Below are positions 1 through 6,700 of a stretch of 11,437 nt of DNA, piece by piece (position 1 is the stretch's first letter; every line of letters begins with the position of its first letter). The notes under the pieces were generated by a model. That model was not told the origin of the DNA, ran no database searches, and was given only the letters and a program-made list of their open reading frames with translations. Source of the DNA: Holdemanella sp. (GTDB taxonomy: Bacteria > Bacillota_I > Bacilli_A > Erysipelotrichales > Erysipelotrichaceae); assembly GCA_021442845.1 (NCBI GenBank), contig JABUSD010000157.1, forward strand, positions 1 to 11,437, given 5' to 3'. Position numbers and translations under genes: made by a program.

Positions 1-1
1 T

Positions 2-256
2 AAACTTAAGGAAGAAGAAGCCAAAGACAGTGACTTTGATAAAGATGAGTATCTGAAACAATGTTCAAGAGAAGTGGAATATAAATTGGATAGTGATAGC
101 GCAACCGATATTTATGAACTTCCACCACGATTAGAACAGGCATTTATCTCTCCATATGATGGACGTCTATATGTTTTATTTGAATCAGGGGCTTATTCCT
201 ATAAGGATCAGATTGGTGCCGATGCTGTAGATCGAGTCTTAATTGGTAAACCATAG
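2..256 (+). CDS. C-terminal fragment of an unidentified protein, possibly beta-propeller-like
   Basis: The reading frame is open from the left edge, so the 5' end lies outside the window; 84 residues remain. A GTG at 74 could be read as a start, but the frame continues upstream of it without a stop and has no ribosome site there, so this is the tail of a longer protein. The first part is charged (Lys/Glu/Asp rich). The tail contains LPPRLEQAF followed by GRLYVLFESGAYSY. That pattern resembles the last blade of secreted beta-propeller-like proteins of Firmicutes, where a 'LPP..E' segment precedes 'LYVLFES'. This is a recollection of style, not a firm family assignment. No membrane segment or catalytic motif is visible. 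An intrinsic terminator follows 7 nt after the stop. Function is unassigned. Confidence 0.75.
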   Translation, partial: KLKEEEAKDSDFDKDEYLKQCSREVEYKLDSDSATDIYELPPRLEQAFISPYDGRLYVLFESGAYSYKDQIGADAVDRVLIGKP

Positions 257-263
257 TGAAATG

Positions 264-296
264 GACACAATGTAAGAATGCATTGTGTCTTTTTTA
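264..296 (+). terminator. Rho-independent terminator after the 5'-truncated gene
   Basis: A 9-bp perfect stem, GACACAATG (264-272) and CATTGTGTC (281-289), encloses an 8-nt loop and is followed by a run of T (290-295). It starts 7 nt after the stop codon and separates this gene from the lipoprotein promoter. Confidence 0.9.
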
Positions 297-317
297 TATA
301 AAGTTAAGAAATAAACC

Positions 318-346
318 GTTTAATATTAAGATTTCTTTTCTATACT
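318..346 (+). promoter_or_regulatory. Putative sigma-A promoter of the lipoprotein gene, with direct and inverted repeats
   Basis: A good -10 (TATACT, 341-346) lies 17 bp from a poor -35 (GTTTAA, 318-323). Transcription would start near 353, giving a leader of about 25 nt with an AAGAGGA ribosome site at 363-369. The weak -35 is surrounded by repeats: TTAAGA at 304-309 and again at 326-331 (22 bp apart), an inverted pair AAGAAAT (306-312)/ATTTCTT (331-337), and a palindrome TTAATATTAA (320-329). These may form a regulator site, but AT-rich sequence makes such matches easy by chance. Confidence 0.5.
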
Positions 347-377
347 AGAACCATCAAAAGAAAAGAGGAAAATAAAT

Positions 378-1214
378 ATGAAACGATTATTCTGTGCAGT
401 AGCAGGAGCATTTATGGCAATCTCATTGATGGCATGTGTCACACAAACTAAAAAAGAAGATACAAAGGAACAGGCAATTGAACAAACTGTAATCTATGAT
501 GAAAACGATGTGAAGATTACCGCAAAGGAATGGCATATGACAGGTGATTTTGGACCTGAATTAAAAGTATCCATTGAAAACAACTCGGATAAGACATTGA
601 CATTCCAGACACAAGATGCATCAATTAATGGTTATATGGTTGAATCTACCATTTCAGAAAATGTAGATCCAGAAAAAGATGTGGAAAAAGGAATCTATTT
701 CTTTAAAACAGATGTAGAAACTTCAGGAATTCAGGATGCAGCTGATATTCAATTTAAATTTCATATCACAGATACAAAAACAGGAGAAACAGTCATTGAT
801 ACAGATATGATTACATTAAAGACATCGAGTGCAGATGGATTTAAATATGAATATGATGAAAGTGGCGATGTAATTTATGACAAAGATGGAATCAAAGTGA
901 TTTCAAAAGGATTATCGGATGAAAATTCATATGGATTGGGTGTCATCTTACATGTTGTCAATACAACCAAACAGGATATTACAGTACAAACATGTGATAC
1001 TTCTATCAATGGAATTAAAATGGATGTGAATTTCTCACAGAATGTATTAGCAAATAAGCACTGTATTAATGGGGCAACATTCACACAGACAGATTTAGAT
1101 GCAAATGGAATCAAGAATGTTGAAACCATTGAATTTAAATTACATATTGTCGATAAGAATACGGAAAAGACAATCACAGATAGCGATACAATTACATTAA
1201 CATTTACAAAATAG
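378..1214 (+). CDS. Lipoprotein with two tandem copies of an Ig-like domain of unknown function
   Basis: 278 residues. The N-terminus is a lipoprotein signal: MKRLF, a hydrophobic core, then the lipobox L17-M18-A19-C20. The mature protein should therefore be anchored by diacylglyceryl-Cys20 on the outer face of the membrane. A charged linker (about 24-37) is followed by two homologous units, about 38-149 and 165-278. Both begin VIYD, carry a beta-strand 'N-N/T-x-x-K/D' core, then 'D-x-SING', a 'GI..xA/VxxI.FK.HI.D' segment, and end 'D.ITL'. From memory this unit is a widespread Clostridia/Erysipelotrichia family that often occurs in tandem; its fold is predicted to be beta-sandwich-like and its function is not known. 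The second copy has two cysteines (C206, C229) that the first lacks. Start at 378 is supported by the ribosome site AAGAGGA 8 nt upstream. The gene is monocistronic, bounded by its own promoter and terminator. Confidence 0.9.
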   Translation: MKRLFCAVAGAFMAISLMACVTQTKKEDTKEQAIEQTVIYDENDVKITAKEWHMTGDFGPELKVSIENNSDKTLTFQTQDASINGYMVESTISENVDPEKDVEKGIYFFKTDVETSGIQDAADIQFKFHITDTKTGETVIDTDMITLKTSSADGFKYEYDESGDVIYDKDGIKVISKGLSDENSYGLGVILHVVNTTKQDITVQTCDTSINGIKMDVNFSQNVLANKHCINGATFTQTDLDANGIKNVETIEFKLHIVDKNTEKTITDSDTITLTFTK

Positions 1215-1217
1215 ATA

Positions 1218-1247
1218 CAGGGAAGCAAAATGCTTCCCTGATTTTTT
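1218..1247 (+). terminator. Terminator between convergent lipoprotein and HAD genes
   Basis: A perfect 10-bp stem, CAGGGAAGCA (1218-1227) and TGCTTCCCTG (1231-1240), with an AAA loop is followed by ATTTTTT (1241-1247). The T tract overlaps the stop codon of the opposing HAD gene. On the minus strand the hairpin is followed by the moderately T-rich TATCTATTTT, so it may also stop transcripts from the right. Confidence 0.9.
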
Positions 1248-2049
1248 ATAATATATATTGTTCTAGGAACTTGGCAATGCCATCATCATTGTTGGTATCT
1301 GTGATATATTTAGCTGCTTCTTTGATTGTTGGATTGGCATTGCCCATGGCAACACCAATGCAGTCTCTAATCATTTCATAATCATTAATTTCATCACCAA
1401 ATGTCAATACGTTTTCCATTTTGATGTTGTAGGCATCGCATAAAATCTGAATTCCTTTGGATTTGGATAATTCCGGATTGATGCATTCTACAAGATGCCT
1501 ATTGGATCTGGCAAGCTTATAGCTTGTTGTTGAGATGTTGTTTTCATAATAGGCTAGTAATGCATCAATTTCTTTTTCTTCGCCAACAATTAAGATTTTC
1601 TCTATCTCTTGTTCATTGTAGGTCTGTAAATCATCATAGAAGAAAGGGATGTTGTTGTTTAAGGCAATATTTCTAGTCAAAGGATTGTCTTTATCTGTAT
1701 GAACGGATTCCTTATCATAAACAACCTGGGCAAAATCAAAGCCTTTAAAATCATTTCTTACTTTATTTATAACCCCTTTTTCCAATAGGTAACAGGATTG
1801 GATATAACCGGTTTTAAGATCTAGATAACAACCCCCATTAAAACCCATAATAAGACTGACAGAATCATGAATGCCCCAGTCCTTAATGAGATGACGGACG
1901 GCATAAGGTGTTCGTCCCGTTGCGATTCCAAAAGGGATATGTTTATCCTTTAATTTTGAAATTGCATCCTTTGTTTTCTCTGTAACCGTTTTCTTATCGG
2001 TTAATAGTGTACCATCTATGTCTACAAGTACCATTTTTATGTCTTCCAT
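1246..2049 (-). CDS. Cof-type HAD-IIB family phosphatase
   Basis: 267 residues, normal for the Cof/YidA group of haloacid dehalogenase hydrolases, which dephosphorylate small cytosolic substrates such as sugar phosphates or phosphorylated cofactors. All four HAD motifs are visible: motif I D10-I-D12-G-T (nucleophile and acid/base Asp), motif II Thr44 in GIATGR, motif III Lys198 in SKSKG, and motif IV GDEIND with D219 and D223 for Mg2+. A C2-type cap lies between motifs II and III (about 80-190). Substrate cannot be told from sequence. The frame extends ten codons further upstream to an ATG at 2079, but that ATG lacks a ribosome site and lies upstream of the likely -10. The ATG at 2049 has GGGGG 7 nt ahead and is preferred. 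It is divergent from pfkA and convergent with the lipoprotein; no operon partner. Confidence 0.93.
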   Translation of the reverse strand: MEDIKMVLVDIDGTLLTDKKTVTEKTKDAISKLKDKHIPFGIATGRTPYAVRHLIKDWGIHDSVSLIMGFNGGCYLDLKTGYIQSCYLLEKGVINKVRNDFKGFDFAQVVYDKESVHTDKDNPLTRNIALNNNIPFFYDDLQTYNEQEIEKILIVGEEKEIDALLAYYENNISTTSYKLARSNRHLVECINPELSKSKGIQILCDAYNIKMENVLTFGDEINDYEMIRDCIGVAMGNANPTIKEAAKYITDTNNDDGIAKFLEQYIL

Positions 2050-2056
2050 GGCAAAA

Positions 2057-2061
2057 CCCCC
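2057..2061 (-). promoter_or_regulatory. Ribosome binding site deciding the HAD phosphatase start
   Basis: On the minus strand GGGGG lies 7 nt before the ATG at 2049. The alternative in-frame ATG at 2079 has no purine-rich tract upstream, so the shorter 267-residue product is favoured. Confidence 0.65.
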
Positions 2062-2070
2062 ATTTATTCT

Positions 2071-2076
2071 ATTATA
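2071..2076 (-). promoter_or_regulatory. Putative -10 element for the HAD phosphatase
   Basis: A consensus TATAAT on the minus strand would place the transcript start near 2064, just upstream of the chosen ribosome site. The -35 region is poor (TATAAA-like at 2094-2099). A 10-bp perfect palindrome TTGATATCAA (2083-2092) sits in the -35/-10 spacer and could be an operator, though it is short and AT-rich. Confidence 0.45.
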
Positions 2077-2101
2077 CATGCATTGATATCAAATTTATAC
2101 T

Positions 2102-2130
2102 TTGTATAGAAAAATCGAATATGTTATATT
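2102..2130 (+). promoter_or_regulatory. pfkA promoter (extended -10)
   Basis: A -35 TTGTAT (2102-2107) and -10 TATATT (2125-2130) are separated by exactly 17 bp, and the -10 is preceded by TGT (2122-2124), the extended -10 motif. The predicted start near 2137 gives a leader of about 38 nt ending in a strong GGAGGA ribosome site (2163-2168) 6 nt before the ATG. Confidence 0.7.
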
Positions 2131-2174
2131 ATAGTTAGAAAACAATCTTTAGAGATGTCTATGGAGGACTTAGT

Positions 2175-3137
2175 ATGGTAAAAAGAATTGGAATTTTGAC
2201 TTCTGGTGGAGACTCCCCAGGAATGAACGCAGCGATTCGAGCAGTGACTCGAGTTGGACTTAACAGTGGTTTGGAAGTATTCGGAATTTATAATGGATAC
2301 AAGGGAATGGTAGAAGGATACATTGAACCACTAACTAGAAACTCAGTTAGCCAGATTATTGGTAAAGGAGGAACAATTTTAGGTTCTGCACGTTTACCAG
2401 AATTTAAGGATATTGAAGTACGTAAAAAAGCAATCTCTCAGCTTAAGAAACGTGGAATCGAAGCCGTTGTTGTAGTTGGTGGAGATGGTTCTTATCGTGG
2501 TGCTTTATCACTTACAGAAATGGGAATCAACTGTATCGGACTTCCTGGTACAATTGATAATGATATCACATGTACAGATTATACAATTGGATTTATGACA
2601 GCATTAGGTACTGTTACAGATGCAATCGATAAATTGCGTGATACATCTAATTCACACCACCGTTGCTCAATCGTAGAAGTTATGGGTAACCGTTGTGGAG
2701 ATTTGGCTTTATATGCAGGTATCGCTTGTGGTGCGGATATTATCGTAACATCTGATACAGGATTCAATGAAGAAGACATTTTAGATAGACTTCGTGAATT
2801 AGACTTGATTCGTAAGAAAAAACACGCAATCATCGTTATCAGTGAAAAGATTACCGATGTTGAAAAACTTGCGAAGAAAGTCAGCTTGAATACAGGATTC
2901 TCAGGAAGAGCAACTGTTCTTGGACACATCCAGCGTGGTGGTGGGCCATGTCCATTTGACCGTATGTTAGCAAGCCAGATGGGTGAAAAAGCCGTTGACT
3001 TATTGATGCAGGGAATCGGAGGACAGTGCGTATCTATCCGTGACAATAAGATTGTTGCTTATCCAATTGAAAAAGCACTATCTATGCCAGCTGATTCAAG
3101 AAAACCTATCACAAACTTATTCGAAAGATTATTATAA
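2175..3137 (+). CDS. pfkA: ATP-dependent 6-phosphofructokinase
   Basis: 320 residues, the standard length of bacterial PfkA. It phosphorylates fructose 6-phosphate to fructose 1,6-bisphosphate, the committed step of glycolysis, as a cytosolic homotetramer. Visible motifs are the nucleotide loop SGGDSPGMN (10-18), Arg73 in GSAR, GGDGS (102-106) with metal-binding Asp104, the catalytic PGTIDND (124-130) with Asp128 as base, Arg163 and HIQRGG (251-256). Gly105 and Gly125 at the two diagnostic positions mark the ATP-using rather than pyrophosphate-using type. Effector-site arginines corresponding to E. coli R21, R25, R54 and R154 are present (R22, R26, R55, R155), so ADP/PEP allostery is plausible. 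Two positions differ from the E. coli enzyme: Asn172 where E. coli has Arg171 (literature numbering), and Asp188 where it has effector-site Glu187. Unlike many Firmicutes, pyk does not follow; a strong terminator ends the unit. Confidence 0.98.
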   Translation: MVKRIGILTSGGDSPGMNAAIRAVTRVGLNSGLEVFGIYNGYKGMVEGYIEPLTRNSVSQIIGKGGTILGSARLPEFKDIEVRKKAISQLKKRGIEAVVVVGGDGSYRGALSLTEMGINCIGLPGTIDNDITCTDYTIGFMTALGTVTDAIDKLRDTSNSHHRCSIVEVMGNRCGDLALYAGIACGADIIVTSDTGFNEEDILDRLRELDLIRKKKHAIIVISEKITDVEKLAKKVSLNTGFSGRATVLGHIQRGGGPCPFDRMLASQMGEKAVDLLMQGIGGQCVSIRDNKIVAYPIEKALSMPADSRKPITNLFERLL

Positions 3138-3147
3138 GAAAAAACGG

Positions 3148-3178
3148 GACATTCCATATTTTGGAATGTCTTTTTTTT
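3148..3178 (+). terminator. pfkA terminator
   Basis: A 9-bp perfect stem GACATTCCA (3148-3156) and TGGAATGTC (3162-3170), loop TATTT, is followed by eight Ts (3171-3178). The T tract runs directly into the first TGCAC half-site of the downstream operator array. Confidence 0.95.
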
Positions 3179-3263
3179 GCACATTATACATTAAAAAGTG
3201 CAAAATATGCACTTTATTGTTTGCATGGTGCAAAATATGCACTATTATAAATATAGGAGTGCA
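3178..3263. promoter_or_regulatory. Operator array: two identical 15-bp palindromes plus half-sites, about 30-bp period
   Basis: GTGCAAAATATGCAC occurs twice, at 3198-3212 and 3228-3242, so copies are exactly 30 bp (about three helical turns) apart. Each has inverted arms GTGCA/TGCAC around a 5-nt centre. One period upstream, a TGCAC half-site (3178-3182) is in exact register with the right arm. One period downstream, a GTGCA half-site (3259-3263) is one base off register and overlaps the ribosome site. A second palindrome TTTGCA-TGG-TGCAAA (3220-3234) overlaps the second copy. In all, TGCA occurs seven times in 86 bp. Copy two fills the spacer of the promoter of the next gene, which encodes an HTH protein, so autorepression is the natural reading (inference). 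Confidence 0.75.
3221..3248 (+). promoter_or_regulatory. Promoter of the HTH-MNT gene, embedded in the operator
   Basis: A -35 TTGCAT (3221-3226) and -10 TATTAT (3243-3248) are separated by 16 bp, with the second 15-bp palindrome occupying the spacer. Transcription would begin around 3255, at the ribosome site AGGAG (3255-3259), leaving a very short leader. A protein bound to the palindrome would block polymerase directly. Confidence 0.55.
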
Positions 3264-3265
3264 AT

Positions 3266-3745
3266 ATGACAGAATTAAAAAGAATACGACAAGATAAACA
3301 GTTAACCCAGAAACAGGTAGCATCTTTTGCAGGTGTTTCCCTTCGTTCCTATAAGATGTATGAAAATGATGGCAGTAGAGTAAATAGCACAAAATATAAA
3401 TATCTATTAGACAGACTGAAAGAAATCAATCCGATTGATGAAAAACATGGATTACTAACTGTAGAAGAGATCGTTCGAAAGTGTGAAAGTGTATTTAAAA
3501 ATCATGATGTTGAATACTGTTACTTATATGGTTCCTATGCAAAATCAAAGGCAACACCATCAAGTGATGTAAATCTTCTTATCTCTTCTAATTTAAAAGG
3601 ATTGCGATTTTATGAAATGATTGAAGATTTAAAAGAGGAACTTCATAAAAGAGTGGATGTAATAAATGTAGAACAGCTTTCCAATGATTTTGAATTGACA
3701 AAAACATTGTTGAAGGATGGAATTAAAATCTATGATATAAAATAA
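3266..3745 (+). CDS. Xre-type HTH fused to a minimal nucleotidyltransferase (MNT) domain
   Basis: 159 residues. Residues 4-55 form an Xre/HTH_3 DNA-binding domain; 'LTQKQVASFAGVSLRSYKMY' (13-32) holds helices 2 and 3. After a linker, residues about 65-159 form a minimal nucleotidyltransferase of the MntA/NTP_transf_2 type, with the signature G89-S90-x10-D101-V-N103 and a third acidic position D131 in RVDVINV. In the family the signature is GS-x10-D-x-D with both Asp binding Mg2+; here the second is Asn (codon AAT), so catalysis may be reduced or lost. MNT proteins are known as antitoxins that AMPylate HEPN toxins (MntA-HepT), but no HEPN gene is adjacent. Start is set by AGGAG 6 nt upstream. 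It is a single-gene unit with an operator array over its promoter, suggesting autoregulation. Target genes and partner are unknown. Confidence 0.88.
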   Translation: MTELKRIRQDKQLTQKQVASFAGVSLRSYKMYENDGSRVNSTKYKYLLDRLKEINPIDEKHGLLTVEEIVRKCESVFKNHDVEYCYLYGSYAKSKATPSSDVNLLISSNLKGLRFYEMIEDLKEELHKRVDVINVEQLSNDFELTKTLLKDGIKIYDIK

Positions 3746-3770
3746 AGGCTGTGTTATTCCACAGCCTTTA
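3739..3770 (-). terminator. Terminator of the ABC operon, spanning the stop codons of both convergent genes
   Basis: An 11-bp perfect stem TAAAGGCTGTG (3743-3753) and CACAGCCTTTA (3760-3770) has a 6-nt loop. On the minus strand it is followed by TTTT then ATAT, a reasonable T tract. On the plus strand the downstream bases (ATGATTCAAC) are not T-rich. It therefore mainly ends the minus-strand operon. The stop of the HTH-MNT gene lies in one arm and the stop of the permease gene in the loop. Confidence 0.8.
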
Positions 3771-6700
3771 ATGATTCAACCATTTGTATCTTATTTAATT
3801 TGCGACGCATAAATAAGTTGATAAGAATGTTAAATAGGATTGTCAATCCAAAACTGATCACATAGGAAATTGGCTTAATGGTACGACCAAACATGATATC
3901 ATCCATTTCTGCCAGATTCATAATCAAATGGTGCAATCCAATTCCAATGCCAAGACCAGCAATGGCACCGATGATTGTTAGAATCGTACTTTCTCTATTG
4001 ACATAGGAACTGACTTCGTTTGGCAAGAAGCCAAGTACCTTGATTGTTGCGATTTCTCGTATACGCTCAGAGATATTTACATTGGATAAGTTATATAAGA
4101 CTACAAAGGCAAGTAGAGCCGCCGAGATGACAAGAACTACGACAATCATGCTTAATGATTTGATCATATCCTTAAAGTTCTTTTCCAGTGAGGAATAGAA
4201 TACAACACTTGTAATATCTTTGTTTGACATGATCTTATTTCCAAGATCTTTTTCAAAATCAGAATCCGTGGTCTTATTCTTTAATAGATACGTTGTTGTC
4301 TTCTTGGCAACCGTATCCCATGTATCATATGTATCTTTTGTGACATAGAGATGATGTTCTACATAGTTTTCATAGATGCCATCAATCGTCAATTGGATTT
4401 CATCTTCATTGGCATCTTTTACTGTGATTGTATCACCCACATCTTTATCTGCCATCATTGCGATCTTCTGGGATATGTATACTTTATTATCCGCTAATGG
4501 TAATTCTTCTCCATTTGATGTTGACTTCAATGTGACAAAGGATGGGAACTTTTCAGCCTCATCAATGATATGGCATGTGATTGTCATTTCTTTTCCATTA
4601 GCTTCAGTTGTAAGTGCCATCTGCTGTTCTTCATAGAGATTTTCTACACCATCATAATGGCCGATTGTATCTCTTAATTCTTCACTGTCTTCATCCGTGG
4701 ATACAGAAGCGTTGTAGTGATAGATGGCTCCATATTGCTGAGTTACGATATCACCAATGCTGTCATTGATACCGAATCCAGATACAAGCAAAGCGGAGCA
4801 TCCCGCAATACCAATGATTGTCATATAGAAGCGCTTCTTATATCTGAATAAATTTCTTGCACATACTTTCTGCAGGAAGTTCAATCGATTCCAGATAAAT
4901 GGAATGAATTCCAGGAAAATCTTCTTTCCAGCTTTGGCAGCCTTTGGTCGCATCAGCTGGCTTGGCACTTCGATTAGTTCTCCATAAATGGAGAATAGCG
5001 TTGCAAGCAGGGTAACACCTGTAACGGAACCAGCTGATAGAAAAATTAATCCTGGCTGTAATACAAAGACAATGCCTGGAAGATTATAAAGCAGATTCCA
5101 TGCGGTAAAGATGACAAGTGGGAATACAATCATTCCAACAAGACATCCCAGGGCAGATCCAAATATACTGGCTGAAGCGGCATAGATGACATATTTTGAA
5201 GAAATCTGTAATTTTGAATATCCAAGGGCTTTCATCGTACCGATTTCACTTCTTTGTTCATCGACCATTCTTGTCATGGTTGTCATACAGACAAGGGCTG
5301 CAACCAGGAAGAAGAAGACAGGGAATACCTTGGCAATTCCATCCATTCGATCGGCACAAGCCCCATAATCACGATAGGAATAGTGGGAATTGCGATCCAG
5401 AACAATCCATTTTCCTTCCAGATCATCAATCTGCTGTTGGGCTTTTTTGAATTCTTCTTCCGCTTCTTCTTCTTTGGATTCTAATTCCTTTTGTCCATCG
5501 TTTAATTTCTTTTCATTGGCTTCCACTTCTGCTTTAGCGCTAGTAAGCTTTGCTAGACCCGCATCATATTCCTTTTGGGCACTGGATAATGTGGCATAGG
5601 CTTCATCCAGTTTCTTCTTTGCTTCCAGCATTAAATCACGATTCTGGATTAGTTCCGGCTTTTTTGTAGACGCTTCTTCAATCTGAGCAATACCAGCATT
5701 CAGCTGTTCTAAACCAGCAATGGCATCATTTAAACCTTGTATTGACTGATTGAGTGTTTCAAGAGAAGTTTTTGCGCTAGCAAGCTGTTCCTGAACGGCT
5801 TCTAAAGCTTTGCCTTTCAATGTGCCAGAAGCAATCCATGCTTCTAGTTGAGATATAGTGCCCTCTACGATCGTTTTCTGTGCACTTAAAATGTTTAATT
5901 GACTCTTTGCATTTTCAACGGAACCAATCTGAGAAAGGATATAATCTCTTTGTGCAATAAGTTCGGGAAGTTGTGCTTCTCCCTGTTCAATCTGCTCAAT
6001 GGCAGCGATAACCTGAGAAAGCGGTTCAATCTGTTTTAAGCCATCATTGTATTCTTTCCAGCCATTGTCCAATTCAATCTTGGCATTGGCAAGGGAAGGT
6101 TCATTTGCTGAAATTTCTTTTTTAGCCTGTTCAATCTTTTGTTGTCCACTTTCAATTTCATCCCATGCCTTCTTGAATTCTTCTTTAGCTTTACGTTTGG
6201 CATCGTTCAATTCATCCTGTAGACTTTTAATCTGGGCATCAATCTGATCACCAGCGATATTCTTTATTTCTTTTTTTACCGGTTTTATAATATCAAAGTA
6301 TGCATCGCTATACATATTGACATCTTTTGCACCTTTAACTGTTACATCAATTTCAGTATAGTAATCCACCAGGACATTATCCTGTGGAACATAAATGAAA
6401 GAACTGACAGAACCATTACCAACATTGGAACTTCCTAGCTGGTAGGATAGATAATTCGGATTGTAACACGTTCCAACAATCGTATATTTCGTATTCTTTA
6501 ACGTATCGCTAAGTGGTGTATCTATACCGGATGATAAATCAATTTCATCACCGATTTCAAAGTTTCCAAATAACTTATCTGTGGCACTTGGTGCCATAAT
6601 AATACATTCATTCTCCTTTTCAGGAAGTCTTCCATCAACCATACGGATTTTATTGATGGATAGTGTATCGGGTAAAGAGAAAACCTTGATGACAAGCTGA

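Noticed and set aside
74..256. Complete small gene starting at GTG 74
   Set aside because: The frame is open to the window edge and no ribosome site precedes the GTG, so it is the tail of a longer gene.
875..1228. Antisense ORF inside the lipoprotein gene
   Set aside because: The hydrophobic translation is the mirror of Asp/Asn/Lys-rich coding sequence, and it crosses the terminator hairpin.
2050..2079. Ten-residue N-terminal extension of the HAD phosphatase (ATG at 2079)
   Set aside because: It has no ribosome site and spans the likely -10 box; ATG 2049 has GGGGG at the right distance and begins just before motif I as usual.
2579..3046. Antisense ORF within pfkA
   Set aside because: It lies wholly inside a clear pfkA, has no family-like features and no ribosome site; it is a coding shadow.
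3198..3242. Start of a CRISPR array (two identical 15-mers)
   Set aside because: There are only two short palindromic copies separated by a 15-nt gap, placed on a promoter; operator sites fit better.
3040..3297. Small Cys-rich ORF across the pfkA terminator and operator array
   Set aside because: Its codons run through the hairpin, T tract and palindromes; the composition reflects those repeats rather than a protein.
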